NCBI RefSeq assembly: GCF_019649055.1
Contig: NW_026570225.1
Location: 2,666,001 to 2,730,000 of the forward strand
Length of the DNA stretch: 64,000 bases
Reading direction: 5' to 3'
Origin: Paramacrobiotus metropolitanus
Lineage: Eukaryota > Tardigrada > Eutardigrada > Parachela > Macrobiotidae
Positions within the stretch are counted from its first letter, which is position 1; the number at the start of each line of letters is the position of its first letter. A program made the translations under genes and the position numbers. Positions 11,936 to 24,350 of the stretch are shown here, piece by piece. The notes beneath the pieces were generated by a model that worked only from the letters and a program-made list of their open reading frames with translations, was not told the DNA's origin and did not search any database.

Positions 11936-12130
11936 TGCGTACACCGAATCTCCAGTCTCCGTTACAACAGTTAAAAAAGTGAAATCCCCTTGCCACCAGA
12001 ACGTTTTTTTAAAACAATGTAAAACAACGATTGAGCAGTAAGCAGAATATGAATGAGCAAAGAAGAATGGATGGAATCGCGGCAAATTACCATGAGGCAT
12101 GAAGTGTTACCAAGCAAAAAGATTCAGATT

Positions 12131-14632
12131 TCAGACATCCGGAGCACCAGCCGTTGGAAGCTGGGAAGCAAACTGCACAACGCTTTCTCGCAGCTGCTTC
12201 ACTTCCTGTTTGTAATCTTCATCAGATGCCAGTCGCCCATAGAATTCCTTAGACGTCGTGGCTCGTTTCCCATTTTTCTGATCCACTTTGTCCGCGATTT
12301 TTATTCCTGCAACACACCAGTCAGTCCCATCTGTTTACACACCTTTAAACCTTTACCTGTTTATATTACCTTTATGGATGAATTCCGCAATGGTATCAAA
12401 GCCGTCTTCTTTTAGTCCCCGGGTGGTCATCGTCGGCGCTCCCAAACGGACTCCTCCTGGTTTCAAGGCACTCTTGTCGCCCGGGCACGTGTTTTTATTA
12501 CAGATAATCATAGCTTCTTCCAGCACGCGTTCCACTTTCGCTCCATCAAGTCCCACCGGACGCAGATCCAATAAGCACAAGTGCGTTTCCGTTCCATCTA
12601 GAAACTAACTGTTTAACATACAAGTATGCCTACAAAGCCATTGCCAGCATTTTACCGGTTGATAACTTGTATCCACGTTTCTGAAGGCCTTTTGCTAAAG
12701 CTTTGGCGTTCTTTACAACCTGCTGCTGATACGAGGTAAACTCTGGAGTCTTCGCCAGTTTAAGTGCAACAGCAATACCTAAAATATTGAAATGTTAATT
12801 TTTACACCCCCAGTTCAAGAGTTTTGTTTTCAAACCGGAGTCGGTTTTCAAGAGTTTTATCATCTTTACCGGCAATGGTGTTATTGTGTGGTCCACCCTG
12901 CAGCCCTGGAAACACTGCTTCATTGATGGGCTTTTCGAAATCATACATGATTTCTTTTTTGGTTTTTTCATCGACAGATTTGACGCCTACCAATGCAACG
13001 GAAATACTGTTATTTTTAACTATTAATGTTGCGTGTTTAAAATTTAATTTTTTTTTCACTTTACCTTTTCGGTAAAAGATTAAACCGGCTCGTGGTCCTC
13101 GCAAAGTTTTATGTGTGGTCGTAGTAACAATGTCGCAGTGCTCGAAAGGACTCGGGTGAACTTTAGCCGCCACGAGACCACTGATGTGGGCGATATCGGC
13201 CATAAGCAACGCCCCTACTTCAGTGCAGATCTCCCGGAATTTCGGATAATCCAAAATTTGAGGATAGCAGCTCGTTCCTAATTAAAAACCTAGCTAATAT
13301 TGATGATCAAACGCAGCAGTTCATCTCGAATGCAAAAAAGGTAGGTACATTAAAGTGTAATGCACACTGATACGACACCAGAACCGCAATGTGTGCATAT
13401 AATACCGGTATTAAATGTAACTACCTAGTACAAGTCCTACTCAGTAACACTTACCGGCAACAATCAATCTAGGTTTGAAAAGTTTTGCATTTTCTCGCAG
13501 TCTTTCGTAATCAATAATTCCGGTTTCTGGATTGACCTTGTAGGGCATGCTTTCGAAAAACAACGACGTGGCTGAGATTCGTTTCTTATCCGTCATAAAT
13601 CCATGAGTTAAATGTCCTCCATCTGGTAGATCCAGTCCCATTAGCCGTCCATGCGGTTCAACCTAAATTAATACTTCAGTGTGTAATTCTCAAAGTGTAA
13701 AAACACCATCAGCATAAAATGTCACAAAGCTAGCGCAACATTTATTTAGCCTTTAAAGCGCTGCGCAATTACGTACTTGTTAAACGTCTAATGCACGAAA
13801 CAGCATAACAAAAGAATTCAGCTTCCCGTTCTCTCGACGTCGCAACAAAAAAATCTAGATCTATATCTCTACTAACCAAGGCAGTATAAACCGCAAAATT
13901 AGCAGGCGATCCCGAATATGGCTGCACGTTAACTCCCCATTTCTGAGGATCCAAATCATATAGTTCCAGTGCACGTTTCTGGCATATAATTTCCACCTTG
14001 TCGATATTTTCCTGCCCACCGTAGTACCTGCGAAATCAGGTCCAAACTTTATTTCGCATTAAAATCTTATTTAAATGCCCGAAATTTTTGTAACCCGCTT
14101 AGGCAAGCATGTATCAATTATTGCTGCTCACATCTGCAAACTGGGAGAGTACATGCATACTTACCGACAGTACCATAATAACGGAATGTTGGAATGGTAC
14201 ACGCGTGTTCAGTATTTAAAAAGACCAAATATAAAAATTAACAAAGCGCCCTCTTTCGAGCTCACACACGAATACGGTATACTAGCCTTACTTTTGCCAC
14301 CACATTTACCTGGCGCCTGGATATCCTTCGGAATATCTGTTTTGCAGAGCTGTGCATAAAGCATCAAGAACCGCGCGGCTGGTCTGATTCTCCGAAGCAA
14401 TCAGGCTGATAGCGTTCGCCTGTTGCTTCTTTTCCGCTCGCATCAGATCGTATATCTCGGGATCTACTTCAGTGATTGGTGCTAACAGGGCCGGTTCCAT
14501 TCTGTTGTTTTCCGACGCTTCGTTATCCAGTACAAGAGTGCTGGCCTTCTGGAAAAGAGGAGCAACGTTTGACAGTGCGCAGCTTGGCGAAGGCCCCCGT
14601 GCCACAATCAACTGAATACTGCGCGCTAACAT
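12131..14632 (-). CDS. SHMT: Serine hydroxymethyltransferase with mitochondrial leader
   Basis: Eight exons: 14632-14310, 14027-13877, 13662-13455, 13277-13065, 12986-12870, 12778-12656, 12597-12370, 12306-12131. They join in phase to give 512 residues (human SHMT2 504). SHMT is a PLP enzyme that converts serine and tetrahydrofolate to glycine and methylene-THF. Visible signatures are [10 protein letters not shown] and [13 protein letters not shown] near the N terminus, [21 protein letters not shown], the Schiff-base lysine in [10 protein letters not shown] (K284), GGPHNN and NKNTCPGD. Residues 1-44 are rich in R, S and A with almost no acid (MLARSIQL...), as in a mitochondrial presequence. 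A second ATG at 14500 (Met45) stands just before the conserved core and would give a cytosolic form. I see only one SHMT gene here. Confidence 0.95.
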
Positions 14633-17464
14633 TGTGCGTGTAACAGTAATGCAACACACACTGGCCAACCAAGGCACGAAGACCGCAGGCAGATGCGGAA
14701 GTGGATAAGATACTGATTGACGATTTTCACTGATTACGGGTTAATTCAGATTACAGAAATAAGTTACCGAAATCGCAGCAGAACTGGTAAGTGGTAAGCG
14801 CAGCACAGTACATTTACAATTCACGGTAAACTGTAGACGTAAGCGTACGTATGTAGCCTTAAGGATTTAAGGCCTGCAGTACCATACTTGCTATGATCAG
14901 TTCAACAACAGAAAAAAGTGAGAAAACTGACAATAATCACTATCGTCAAGACGTAAAGCGCGAATTTTAGATTCGGTAAGTGCAGCACTCAAAACGCAAG
15001 GCTACTCGTAGTAGTCCCTGCCGGCCGTACATACTCAATAACGCGAATATAGAATATTATCGTTTAGATATTATTATAATTGATATAAAGTACTGTGTAT
15101 TATTACACTGTAAAGTGTAACAGTAAAAGTATTATTTGTACGACACATTCTACGGCAGCACTCATATTATATGTATGTCGTACAAATGGCACTTTTAATG
15201 TTTACATCAGAAATAATCAAATAAACTACTGTACTCGTACGGTTACAAAAAAAACTTGAATATAAATTAGAAGATCGAATACCAACTACTCGTAGAAGTA
15301 CTTGAGCGGATAAATGTTGTGATTTGTAAGTGAACCACCATCGTAAACTCGTAGCCCGTACTACAAACAAATCATTTGAGCTGTTACTAAACGAACTTCA
15401 AGTTATTAATAACTAATTACATTCAGAATATTAATAAATAATTATTTTAAAAATAAATATTGTGTACCAACTCATTTCATTATCAGAGCTCAACGAAGTA
15501 ATTCTCTTCTTCAAGTCAACAGTTTCTCGGATGCACTGTTTACCGCAAATTATCACTGGCTACACTTATCACCAGTCAAATGACAAAATTCGTTTTAACT
15601 GAAAATAGCCACTGTAAAAGTTATTTCGGTTACAATTCGGTAAACCAGTAAGTACTTGTATTGCATGATGCCGGATGTATAAAAATTTTTATTCGCGTTA
15701 TTAGCAACAAATTATTCACACTTTCTACATAAATCGTGAGGAATTAAAACACAAGCGAGCTACACAACATTGATTGTCGCAGTGTTATGTATTCATCATT
15801 CCATACCGAGACCTTAAATCTAACTTTGCAATTATTTAACGAAAAATCACTCATATGAGTCAATTACAATAACTGTTGAGAACTTGGTTCTCAACTTTTC
15901 ACGTTCTCAACTCAGTCAGCGATTTCGCCACGTACTAGTGTACTACCTAATAAAATAACAAATCCGCAAATTGTTTAACTCTGTCTGTCTATTACTGTAC
16001 CTGCAGTGCAAATAAACAGAGCCCTAACTTCATTTAGCTTGTTCTTTTGAGTTTTTCTTTTACAGGTAAAGGTCTAACCCTACACACTGCGAATGGAAAG
16101 CTAACCAAGTTACAAATCAACAAATTCGTAAAACTTGAGTAATCCTGTGCGCATTCTTATTCGAATTTACCGAACTGAATCCATCCATAATCGTTTTCAT
16201 ATTCGGGAATCGGGACAGGTGTCTGCAGTTACCTAATTACAGACTACAGTAAGTACTTGGTAATCTGCAAATGTTCACAGTGTATGATATGATGCTACCT
16301 ACCAGACCAAATTTATGAAAATCGCGATCCTACAGAAAGCTAAACGGTAAATTCTGAGGCAGACCATGCGAAAACCAAAAGAGCAAAAACTGACAAGTCT
16401 TAAGAGACGCAGACTGCAGATTCATGGCAAGTTGACAACAGATTGCGAAGCTACGAGTCTACGACGGTACGATCCTGTAAAAACGGGACTTTCGCGACCA
16501 TAAAGCAGAAAGGCTTTGTGAAGAAGATAACCAACCACCGGGAGGGCGGCAGCGAAACCTAAGTAATTCATTTTCATAAAACGTACAATACTCATAACGG
16601 GTACTTACTCTAATTACTAACACTATGTAATACATAGAATGATATACCCCTCAAATTAAATACATAAAATACGTACAATACATAATATTAAAAATAATTA
16701 CAAATGTACAATAAGTATAAATGTACTGTAATGTACGCTTATGTACCGAAGCACATGATGACCAGTATCAGCTGATATTATTTTGAACCGAACAGTCTGA
16801 ACTCTGGTTAACACTGCATCGCAAACAGCAACAAAAACCTTTTGGCCTCGTTCATTTTATAACAAGATTTTCGAACTCCGTCCTTGTTACGACAGCGTTT
16901 TTTGTGTACCCAGATAATAATGATATATATAAATTTTGCTTGTTACCTTGTCCTTGTATAGCATTTTGTAAATAGTTTATCCTTGGGTTTATGTACTTAT
17001 TCTGATGCAGCAGTAAGATTTTAGTTTGTTCTGCGCCTGCCATCCTGGGAAGCAACAAAAAGGTGAGAGCTATTTGGTTGTTAAGACTTGTAACAATAAG
17101 ACGCGTACGATTGCTCTTCTCAGTGTACAGTGTATTCACCGTATTTTGTTGTATCTCTGAGAAATGTTTACTAAATAAAGGCTAAAGCTGATAGATAGCT
17201 AGATAAATTTTGTTTGAAGTTTTAGTTTTGTGCTCGTTAATTTCGATTTCATTTGTATCACCTACGTGGCAAACGTCGCGGAAGCTGGGAAGCATTACTA
17301 ATCTATGTATTGGTTGCTATCGTTTCGTTAGAGCACATCCATTTTATTTACTAAATTACTGCCATCTGATAGAGTCATTAGTGTCACATCTGGAAGGTGC
17401 CAGCGTGAAGTAGTACTTGTAATCTGTAGTAATATCCACATTGCCTCTGGACTTGGAGAAAACC
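14633..17464. other. 2.8-kb divergent AT-rich spacer rich in GTAC
   Basis: No exon or RNA gene is supported in this long gap between SHMT and WIPI2, which are transcribed away from each other. ORFs at 15167-15370 and 16852-17139 on the minus strand have no motif. The stretch 16561-16800 contains GTAC seven times in 240 bp, far above expectation for its composition. Both promoters must lie in this gap. Confidence 0.45.
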
Positions 17465-19965
17465 ATGAATCAGAGCGAAGAAGCAGGATCGAATGAACCG
17501 AACAGGACCGAAGTTCTCTTTGTCGGATTCAACCAGGATGGAACGTAAGTCCGTCGCGCTGAAGTGAGTGATCGTGATTAGCGCGTCCATTGTTTTTTCT
17601 GCTAGATCGCTGGCTATCGGCACACGAAAAGGCTACAAATTGTACTCGATTGCCTCCGTGGAGAAACTGGAACTGATTTATGAAAACAGTGAGTGCACTG
17701 AATCTGTAAGTTGAACCAGCAATAAAATTTTCTTCGCAGCAACGGAAAAGGATGTGTGCATCGTGGAAAGACTCTTCTCCAGCAGCCTCGTGGCCATTGT
17801 CAGTCTGAATGCGCATCGGATGCTGAAAGTGTGCCATTTCAAGAAAGGCACTGAGATTTGCAATTACAGCTATTCCAATACCATTTTGGCAGTTCGTCTT
17901 AATCGATTGGTGAGCAATCTCTAAAATGATTATTTTAGTAATATGTGTAATTAATAGTACAGGTTTAAAATGGATATTGTACTAAACAACAAATGTACAG
18001 GCAGGTTTTACATACGGTATGATAAGTTGACACTTGGCAATCCATTTATCTGGTATGATGTCATTAGTCATTACATATCGTGAGGCACGTTAGTCAGGCT
18101 GTGCTCAATTTCCCAAGCTGGCATTGTATATTAAAGGAGCGTACGTATGGAGCATAAACGTGTTGCCGTACTTACGGTAAAGAAAATTCCTTTTTTAGCA
18201 CTTTGTTACTTGTAAGTAAGAGCCAGTTTATGAGGAATGGTGGACACTGGACTGGACAGAAGGCTTGTAGCCTGGGCATCTGTAAATAACAACGCTGAAA
18301 CGTAAGAGATTTTTTATTTCAGCGTCTGCTGGTTTGCTTGGAAGAGAGCTTGTACATTCACAATATTCGGAACATGGAAGTGTTACACACTATCCGCGAT
18401 ACTCCTCCCAATCCCAAAGGACTCTGCTGTCTGGTACCCAAGGATGAAAACTGTTATTTGGCTTATCCAGGAAGTAGCACCATTGGTGAAGTCCAGATAT
18501 TTGACGCATCAAATTTGGTTGGTGTCTTTTGAAATTGCGCTCTCCTTTACGCGTGTCCAGACTCCTGATTTATTCGCTCGTAGCGTGCTGCCGCGATGAT
18601 CAATGCCCATGATAGCCCTCTTGCCAGTATGGCGTTTGATGCAAATGGCACTAAGCTGGCCACTGCTTCCACTAAGGTCAGTTAGCATTGAGCGACGTAT
18701 TGGGTCACATGGACACGCTCGTTTAATCGTTCTGTTGCGTACAGGGAACAGTCATTCGGGTGTTCAGCGTTCCTTCCGGAGATAAACTGTTTGAACTTCG
18801 TCGGGGGATGAAGCGGTATTTTTGGGCCGTCGTTTTGGTTTTTTGTGGATTTTTGCATGTTTCCCTGCTTGTTGTAGTTGCGTGGACATGTATTCTTTGT
18901 CATTCAGCCCAGATGCCCTGTTGTTATCATCTTCCAGCAATACGGAGACTGTACACGTGTTCAAGCTGGAACAAGGCGAAAAGTACTAACACGAGAAAAT
19001 ATGTTGTTCTGATCCTTTTGATACCCGTTCTGATCCGCGTTTTTCGCAGGCCTCCGGAACAGAATCAGAGTTGGATGAATTACCTGGGTAAAGCCATCAT
19101 GAATGCTGCCACGTACTTGCCCGCTCAAGTTTCGGACGTTGTCAATCAGGGACGCTCATTTGCCGTTGTACGCCACCCATTTAGTGGTGTTCGCAACATC
19201 TGCATGATTGCGAAGTATAAAGAATCTGCTGTTTGCATTACTTTGTTCGTGTCAGTAACCGCTTTTTGGCAGTTTGCAGAAGACTCCTCGCCTTTTAGTA
19301 GCTTCCGCCGATGGTTACCTCTACATATATGCTATTGATCCCAACGAAGGAGGAGACTGCACTTTGCTAAAACAGCATAAGTTCGTGTTTATCCGTATTT
19401 TTAAGTACTTCAATGCGACATTATCATTAATTTTTCTAGACTGGAGAAAATGAGTAATCCCGCTACAGCGGGCGATGGAGCAGTTCCGAGACCATCTAGC
19501 CCCATCACCTACGCAGCGGCTGCCGCTAAGCAGCCTGAGAAGTCTATGCCCGTTGGCAGTCTCGGTTCCGATCGGGGTAATTATGCATGAATAAGCTGAT
19601 ATTTTTGCTTGAATTTTTCACTGCTTTGGTCGTGTTCGTTTGTGAGACATTGTCTGCAATCTGATCTGAATTTTCAATTTTGAATCGTTTCCTACATTAC
19701 TGCTTTTTTTGTTGCCGGTGATGACAATAACGTCTCTCGGTTTTTAGTTGCACACTACAGTTAGTACTTGTCGCTAGAGTACGGCGTAATTGTTTACTAC
19801 CATTAAAATGAAAAGTTAACGTCAAAATTTTAAACCGACGAACTTGTACAGCATGTCATAGCTAACGATAAGTACTGCATGCGATTTCACAGTACACTTT
19901 GTATTTCCATTACAGGTGCTCCTGATAGCGATTCCCCTCCTCCGGTTCAGCGACCCGAAGCATAA
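17465..19965 (+). CDS. WIPI2: WIPI2/Atg18-like PI3P-binding WD-repeat protein
   Basis: Eleven exons: 17465-17544, 17606-17688, 17740-17909, 18323-18517, 18584-18676, 18745-18815, 18878-18982, 19050-19214, 19273-19380, 19440-19576, 19916-19965. All phases agree, giving 418 residues. The protein is a seven-bladed PROPPIN propeller. The phosphoinositide-binding motif is LRRG at 225-228, at the place of FRRG in human WIPI2, within the segment [11 protein letters not shown]. The next exon carries [23 protein letters not shown]. Blades 6-7 hold the WIPI2-type loop (SYLP-like [24 protein letters not shown]). In other animals WIPI2 recruits ATG16L1 to nascent autophagosomes. The C-terminal tail is short and Pro/Ser/Ala-rich. 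WIPI1 and WIPI2 cannot be separated with certainty by eye. Confidence 0.9.
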
Positions 19966-21327
19966 TTCCATTTTATCGTTTTTCTTGTTGAATTTCTTGT
20001 TTCTGTCAGTTACCGAGAAGTGAATTTCATTGTCGGTTTACATTTTGCAACCTTTTGAACTTCTTCGTTCCAGTTACGGTTTTGATATTGGTCATGTGCA
20101 GTTCTGCACATACTTATCGTTAATTAAGTAGATGAAAAGTACCTTAGCCCAAGGTGTCTCCGTACTTCAGGGTCTAGTGTCTACTGGTTTGTGTTTTCTG
20201 AATTTACTTTCAGTTTAAGAATATTAAAAATCTCAAAGTGATCGTTTTGCCAGTCAGGACACCACCATAACGAAACGGAGCGCAAACGTGGCATGTAGTG
20301 TTTACATTTCAGTATTAAATGTTTACTACAGTAGAGTATGGTTTCTTAAAAATTTTTACTGAGATGCGGATCCAGTGTAGAATAACGAAAACTCAATTAT
20401 ACCTTTGATGCAATTTTGGAATAAAAAATGTTTATTCACCGTTGCATTAATATTGTTCAAGATTTTAAGAACAAGAGAATACTTTTGTACCCAGAACCAG
20501 AATCAAAGTGCAAAATCTATATTGTTAAGTCAGAACAACGTAAGAGCGATGTACGTAGCATATCCATACATAAAAAAAACAGTTGACAGGTTTGTCCATA
20601 TATCGCGTGAAGCGTGCACACCCTCACGTTTCTCTTTAGGCCTGCAAACCAAACAATACGTTTCTCAGAGGAACTGCAAGAAACAGATGTCATGATTACG
20701 TCTTCACCCGGAACATACTTGAGATACCGCACTGAAACAAATGCAAAAAGCAATTTTTAATAAGAACATACTAAAGTAATGTCCCTTTTATGAAACATTG
20801 AACTACATTCACCCGCATGGCTATACTGAAAGAATACGAATGAGAAATTATGACACTATTTACTACAGTACTTGCAAAAATAACTTCGAAATATTTCCTG
20901 TGAACTTTTCGAAATCCAGGTTATCGCAAACACTGATCAAATAAGCAGCTATGGTGTACAATAAAATGGTCCCCAAATCACTACTTCTAACGCTGTTACG
21001 GCACCCAATCAGCCAAATATTATTATAGGCAAGAATGACAGTCCTTATTCATCAGAATAACTCAAACACAGAAAAAACCTTTATTAAAATTCCACTAAGG
21101 ATTTCGCGGGGCAGCGTTATTTAAAATGACTATGACTTTAAAGACTTAAATGTACCTCCATATTATCACAGAATCGTGAATCACAATAGCAATGAGCAAT
21201 CAATCGTCTTCTGATTCCTGTACACTGGAAGCGGAAACGTTGCTCCAGATGGTCGATTTTAGTAAGGAAAGAATCCACAACTTACCGTGCATGCATTCAG
21301 GGCGTCATCTCACCGACCGACACGTAC
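19966..21327. other. Convergent spacer between WIPI2 and LUC7-like genes
   Basis: Holds the 3' UTRs of two convergent genes. An ORF at 20405-20695 (+) has no recognisable content and is AT-rich. No RNA gene was seen. Confidence 0.4.
21080..21085 (-). terminator. Candidate poly(A) signal of the LUC7-like gene
   Basis: AATAAA on the minus strand, 243 bp beyond the stop codon of the LUC7-like gene. Position is plausible; no further downstream element was examined. Confidence 0.35.
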
Positions 21328-23454
21328 TCACTCATCCGTCTGCATTTCGGACGGAGTGTTACCTTTCGGCAGCTCGATGGCATCCAAGACGGGTGAGGTG
21401 TTTTCCAACTGAGCTTCCACATTGTTGGGAGCAGCAATATCCTGCTTCGAGTTCGACGTCTTTGATTTATCTACAAAACCAGGTGAAATTACAAACATGT
21501 CGCATTAATATTTCATGAACGTATTGTATTTGTCGGCAAAATATAAGCAGTTCGATATATTACACGTTCTATCCCTACTACATGTGTTAATCTTACTTGA
21601 GGAAACGGAACCATCTCGGTGACGTCGACGATCCTTTTCCTCTCGAGATCGTGAACGCCGTTTTTTATCATCTTTGCTGCGCGAATGAGATCGACGCCGT
21701 TTGGAATCCCTAGAACGTGAGCGTTGCTTGGAGTCTCGCTTTTCACGCCGATCTTTGGAGCGACTACGACTGCGGCGTCGCCCGCTGTCCACCTTCCTGC
21801 GGCTATTACTACGGGAGCGAGAACGTCGACGATTCCGGTCACGACTGCTGCTGCGTCGTCGACGCTCACGAGAATCCGATCGTTTCGACCTGCGAGTGCA
21901 AGCAAGTTACGGGTGAATCATTCTAGGCATCCTAATAATCGGGCATACTTGTCACGGCTGCGATCTCGACCATTTTTACTGGATCGCTCATCACGTTTCT
22001 CACTGCGGCCACGACTATTTCCACGGTCTTCATGACGATGTTCACGCTCTTTGCGCCGGTCTTCCAGTTCCTTCTGAACCCGGTCCTGCGTTTTCCACAA
22101 TATTTTTAGTAGAGAAATATTGTTTTCAGCAACAGATAGAATGCCTGTGTACCTCTTCATCTTTCAAAGTTTGACGGATCTTTGCGTAGCCAACATGCTG
22201 TTTGCCGGCCAGGTGATCGTCAATGCGCTGCTGTGCATCTCCGACAATCAAGAATGCCCCACACGTCTGACACACTTCCAGCTGTTTCTCTTGCTGTACA
22301 GCCAACTCCAGCGTCTAACACGCCATTGCAGATATTAGTGAAAAAATTCTAGAGAAGATAAATCTACGCCGTACCGCTTTCAAACCATCCAGATCTTTAC
22401 GCAATTGGTCTGACTGTCGCAATTTTGACTGGGCTTCTTCCACTCGCCCCACGGTTCCCAAACGTTCAGCCTAACAAAGAAATCAAGTTGATCAACTCAT
22501 TAGCTATGCAATTAATAAACAGTCTGTTAGAGCAAAACAGAATCAGACAAAATATTGCAGCAAACGATGCGCAGTGTAGCACCTACTTCTTGAACCAAAT
22601 CCTCGATTTTTTGGGACAAATCTTTCACTTTATCGTCATACTTCGTACCAGTATTGGTGGCCTGCAAGTAAACAATAACAAAAATTTACTAAAAAATTGG
22701 TAATCAAACTGTTGAAGCACGCACCGAGACTTGTTTTGTGGCTTCTAGACGGTCTTTTCCCCGATCAATACGCCGATCAACGTCTTGAACCATTGTGCGC
22801 AAAAAATGAAAGAAATCAGATTCATATCCCATTGTGCCTTTTTTTCGATCACTCTGGTATCTGCAAGACAGCATTTCTCTTTATTTATGCATTAAGGGAT
22901 TGATTTGCGTTATTATAGTCAAAAGATTTTACCTCTTCTTCATCTCTTCGTCGTGCAGAAGCTTGCAAATACCCAAATCAGCTTTAGTATTGGTGAAAAG
23001 CTCGTTAGGGCAATAGTTCGCCAAAAAATGCTTGCAAACCTACAAATTCACAAAACTATTATAGATGCATATATTAATTAAAAACAGTACCCTACTCTTT
23101 CTAGCATCTTGCTGCCCAGCTATTGTACTGGCACAGTAATAGCACAGTACGCGTTTTGTAGGAAATTAGTCTCACTAGGACAGTTTCTTTAAGGCTAGCC
23201 GCTATGTCCATAACTTCGATAAGAGTCCCCCAAAACCGAAAACTCCCTACGCCGCTGAAGTTTTCTCCGTTTTATCAAATTTTGTATATTGTGATCCTCT
23301 GCGGAAATTAGAAGCGATCCGCAAATTACTGAAAGATAAGAAATCGACTCACAGATTCATCATCCCATCGTAATTCCTTGCGTTCATTAGGAGCAGCGTT
23401 TCTGTTCCGGCCCATGAGTTCATCCAGCATTTGTGCCATGAAATCTCGCGCCAT
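21328..23454 (-). CDS. LUC7L3: LUC7-like U1 snRNP-associated splicing factor (LUC7L3/CROP type)
   Basis: Nine exons: 23454-23353, 23039-22933, 22860-22725, 22661-22587, 22470-22375, 22314-22153, 22085-21949, 21889-21597, 21470-21328. They give 416 residues in phase. The N terminus has the LUC7 signature (QMLDELMGRNRN, then RWDDESVCKHFLANYCPNELF), which forms the first zinc finger. A coiled-coil region follows. The second zinc finger at about 180-215 reads CQTCGAFLIVGDAQ and HLAGKQHVGYAKI. An RS/RE domain (about 230-370) then leads into a short S/T/E-rich tail. LUC7 proteins bind the U1 snRNP and affect 5' splice-site choice. The stop codon TGA overlaps a strong GTGAGT donor (21329 and below), so an alternative C terminus is possible. 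Confidence 0.92.
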
Positions 23455-24350
23455 TTTCAGATTTTCGCACCGAACTAGTACTAGTAGGCACTTGTTAACG
23501 ATTCAGTCCACGCTTCGTGGACCACACTTGTAACCAAGTTTACAACCGTCTCATGAATAATCATAAAGCAAAGCGACAACTGGAAGTTGTAGCGTATCCA
23601 AGAAACCAAAACAACGGTAATCACAGGCGAAGACTCCGAAGAGGAGCAAGCGTAAGAAACAATTCCCACACAACAAAGTAGTGAGACAGGGTGTTACCAC
23701 CAGAAGTGGATCGGTAGGTTTCTGTTTACATATAAGTACTTTATCAATGCACACCTCCAGAAAAGCAATATTTTAAACGATAAAGCAAGTTAAGCAACAC
23801 TGTTTTCAGTTCCACTACACTACACTCTTAGCCAGGTCGATAATTATCAAGTACTCGCTCACACTTCAGCGGCTTGATAAAAGTCATAAAACGGGAAGCG
23901 ATAGGCGCATATACATAGGTGTCCAAATCCGAGCGCCGTACAGAGGAGACAGCCGTTGCGCGGTATCCACCGCTACCAAATCGCTCCCAAATTCGAAATT
24001 GATAATTCATGGCGGTGCTCCAAACTTCCCAGGAAACTGTACACAGAGGAAGGGTTCAACCCTGGGCGGCTGGATGCGTGCGTGCGTTCTTTCAACTTTT
24101 CGGTTTTTTTTTAAATTTTACAGTTCACTCTGTACTCTGTAGTCTTGTTTATGTTTTTCAGCTTTTGAGTTTTGTTATTGTAAGCAATCTTTTGTTAGGC
24201 AGCATCAAGCCTGCCAATTCTTTTTAGCTTTTGAAGATATCCTTATCCATTATAAAACTGTGACGTGGTGTTGTTTCAGTTTTCAAGGATCTTTCCGTTT
24301 TCCGCTTCTAATATGACAGTATCCTTGAAATCCAGATATTACTGAATAAG
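23455..24350. other. Divergent promoter spacer, LUC7-like / MRPL51
   Basis: Two start codons face away from each other about 0.9 kb apart. ORFs at 23481-23754 and 23828-24010 on the minus strand are short and without motif. I see no tRNA. Confidence 0.4.

Noticed and set aside
14633-17464. Possible RNA genes in the 2.8-kb spacer
   Set aside because: I looked for tRNA-like and snRNA-like patterns by eye and saw none; a covariance search would be needed to be sure.
24009-24227. 72-codon ORF upstream of MRPL51
   Set aside because: Hydrophobic by virtue of T-rich sequence, no motif, and it lies in the presumed promoter of MRPL51.
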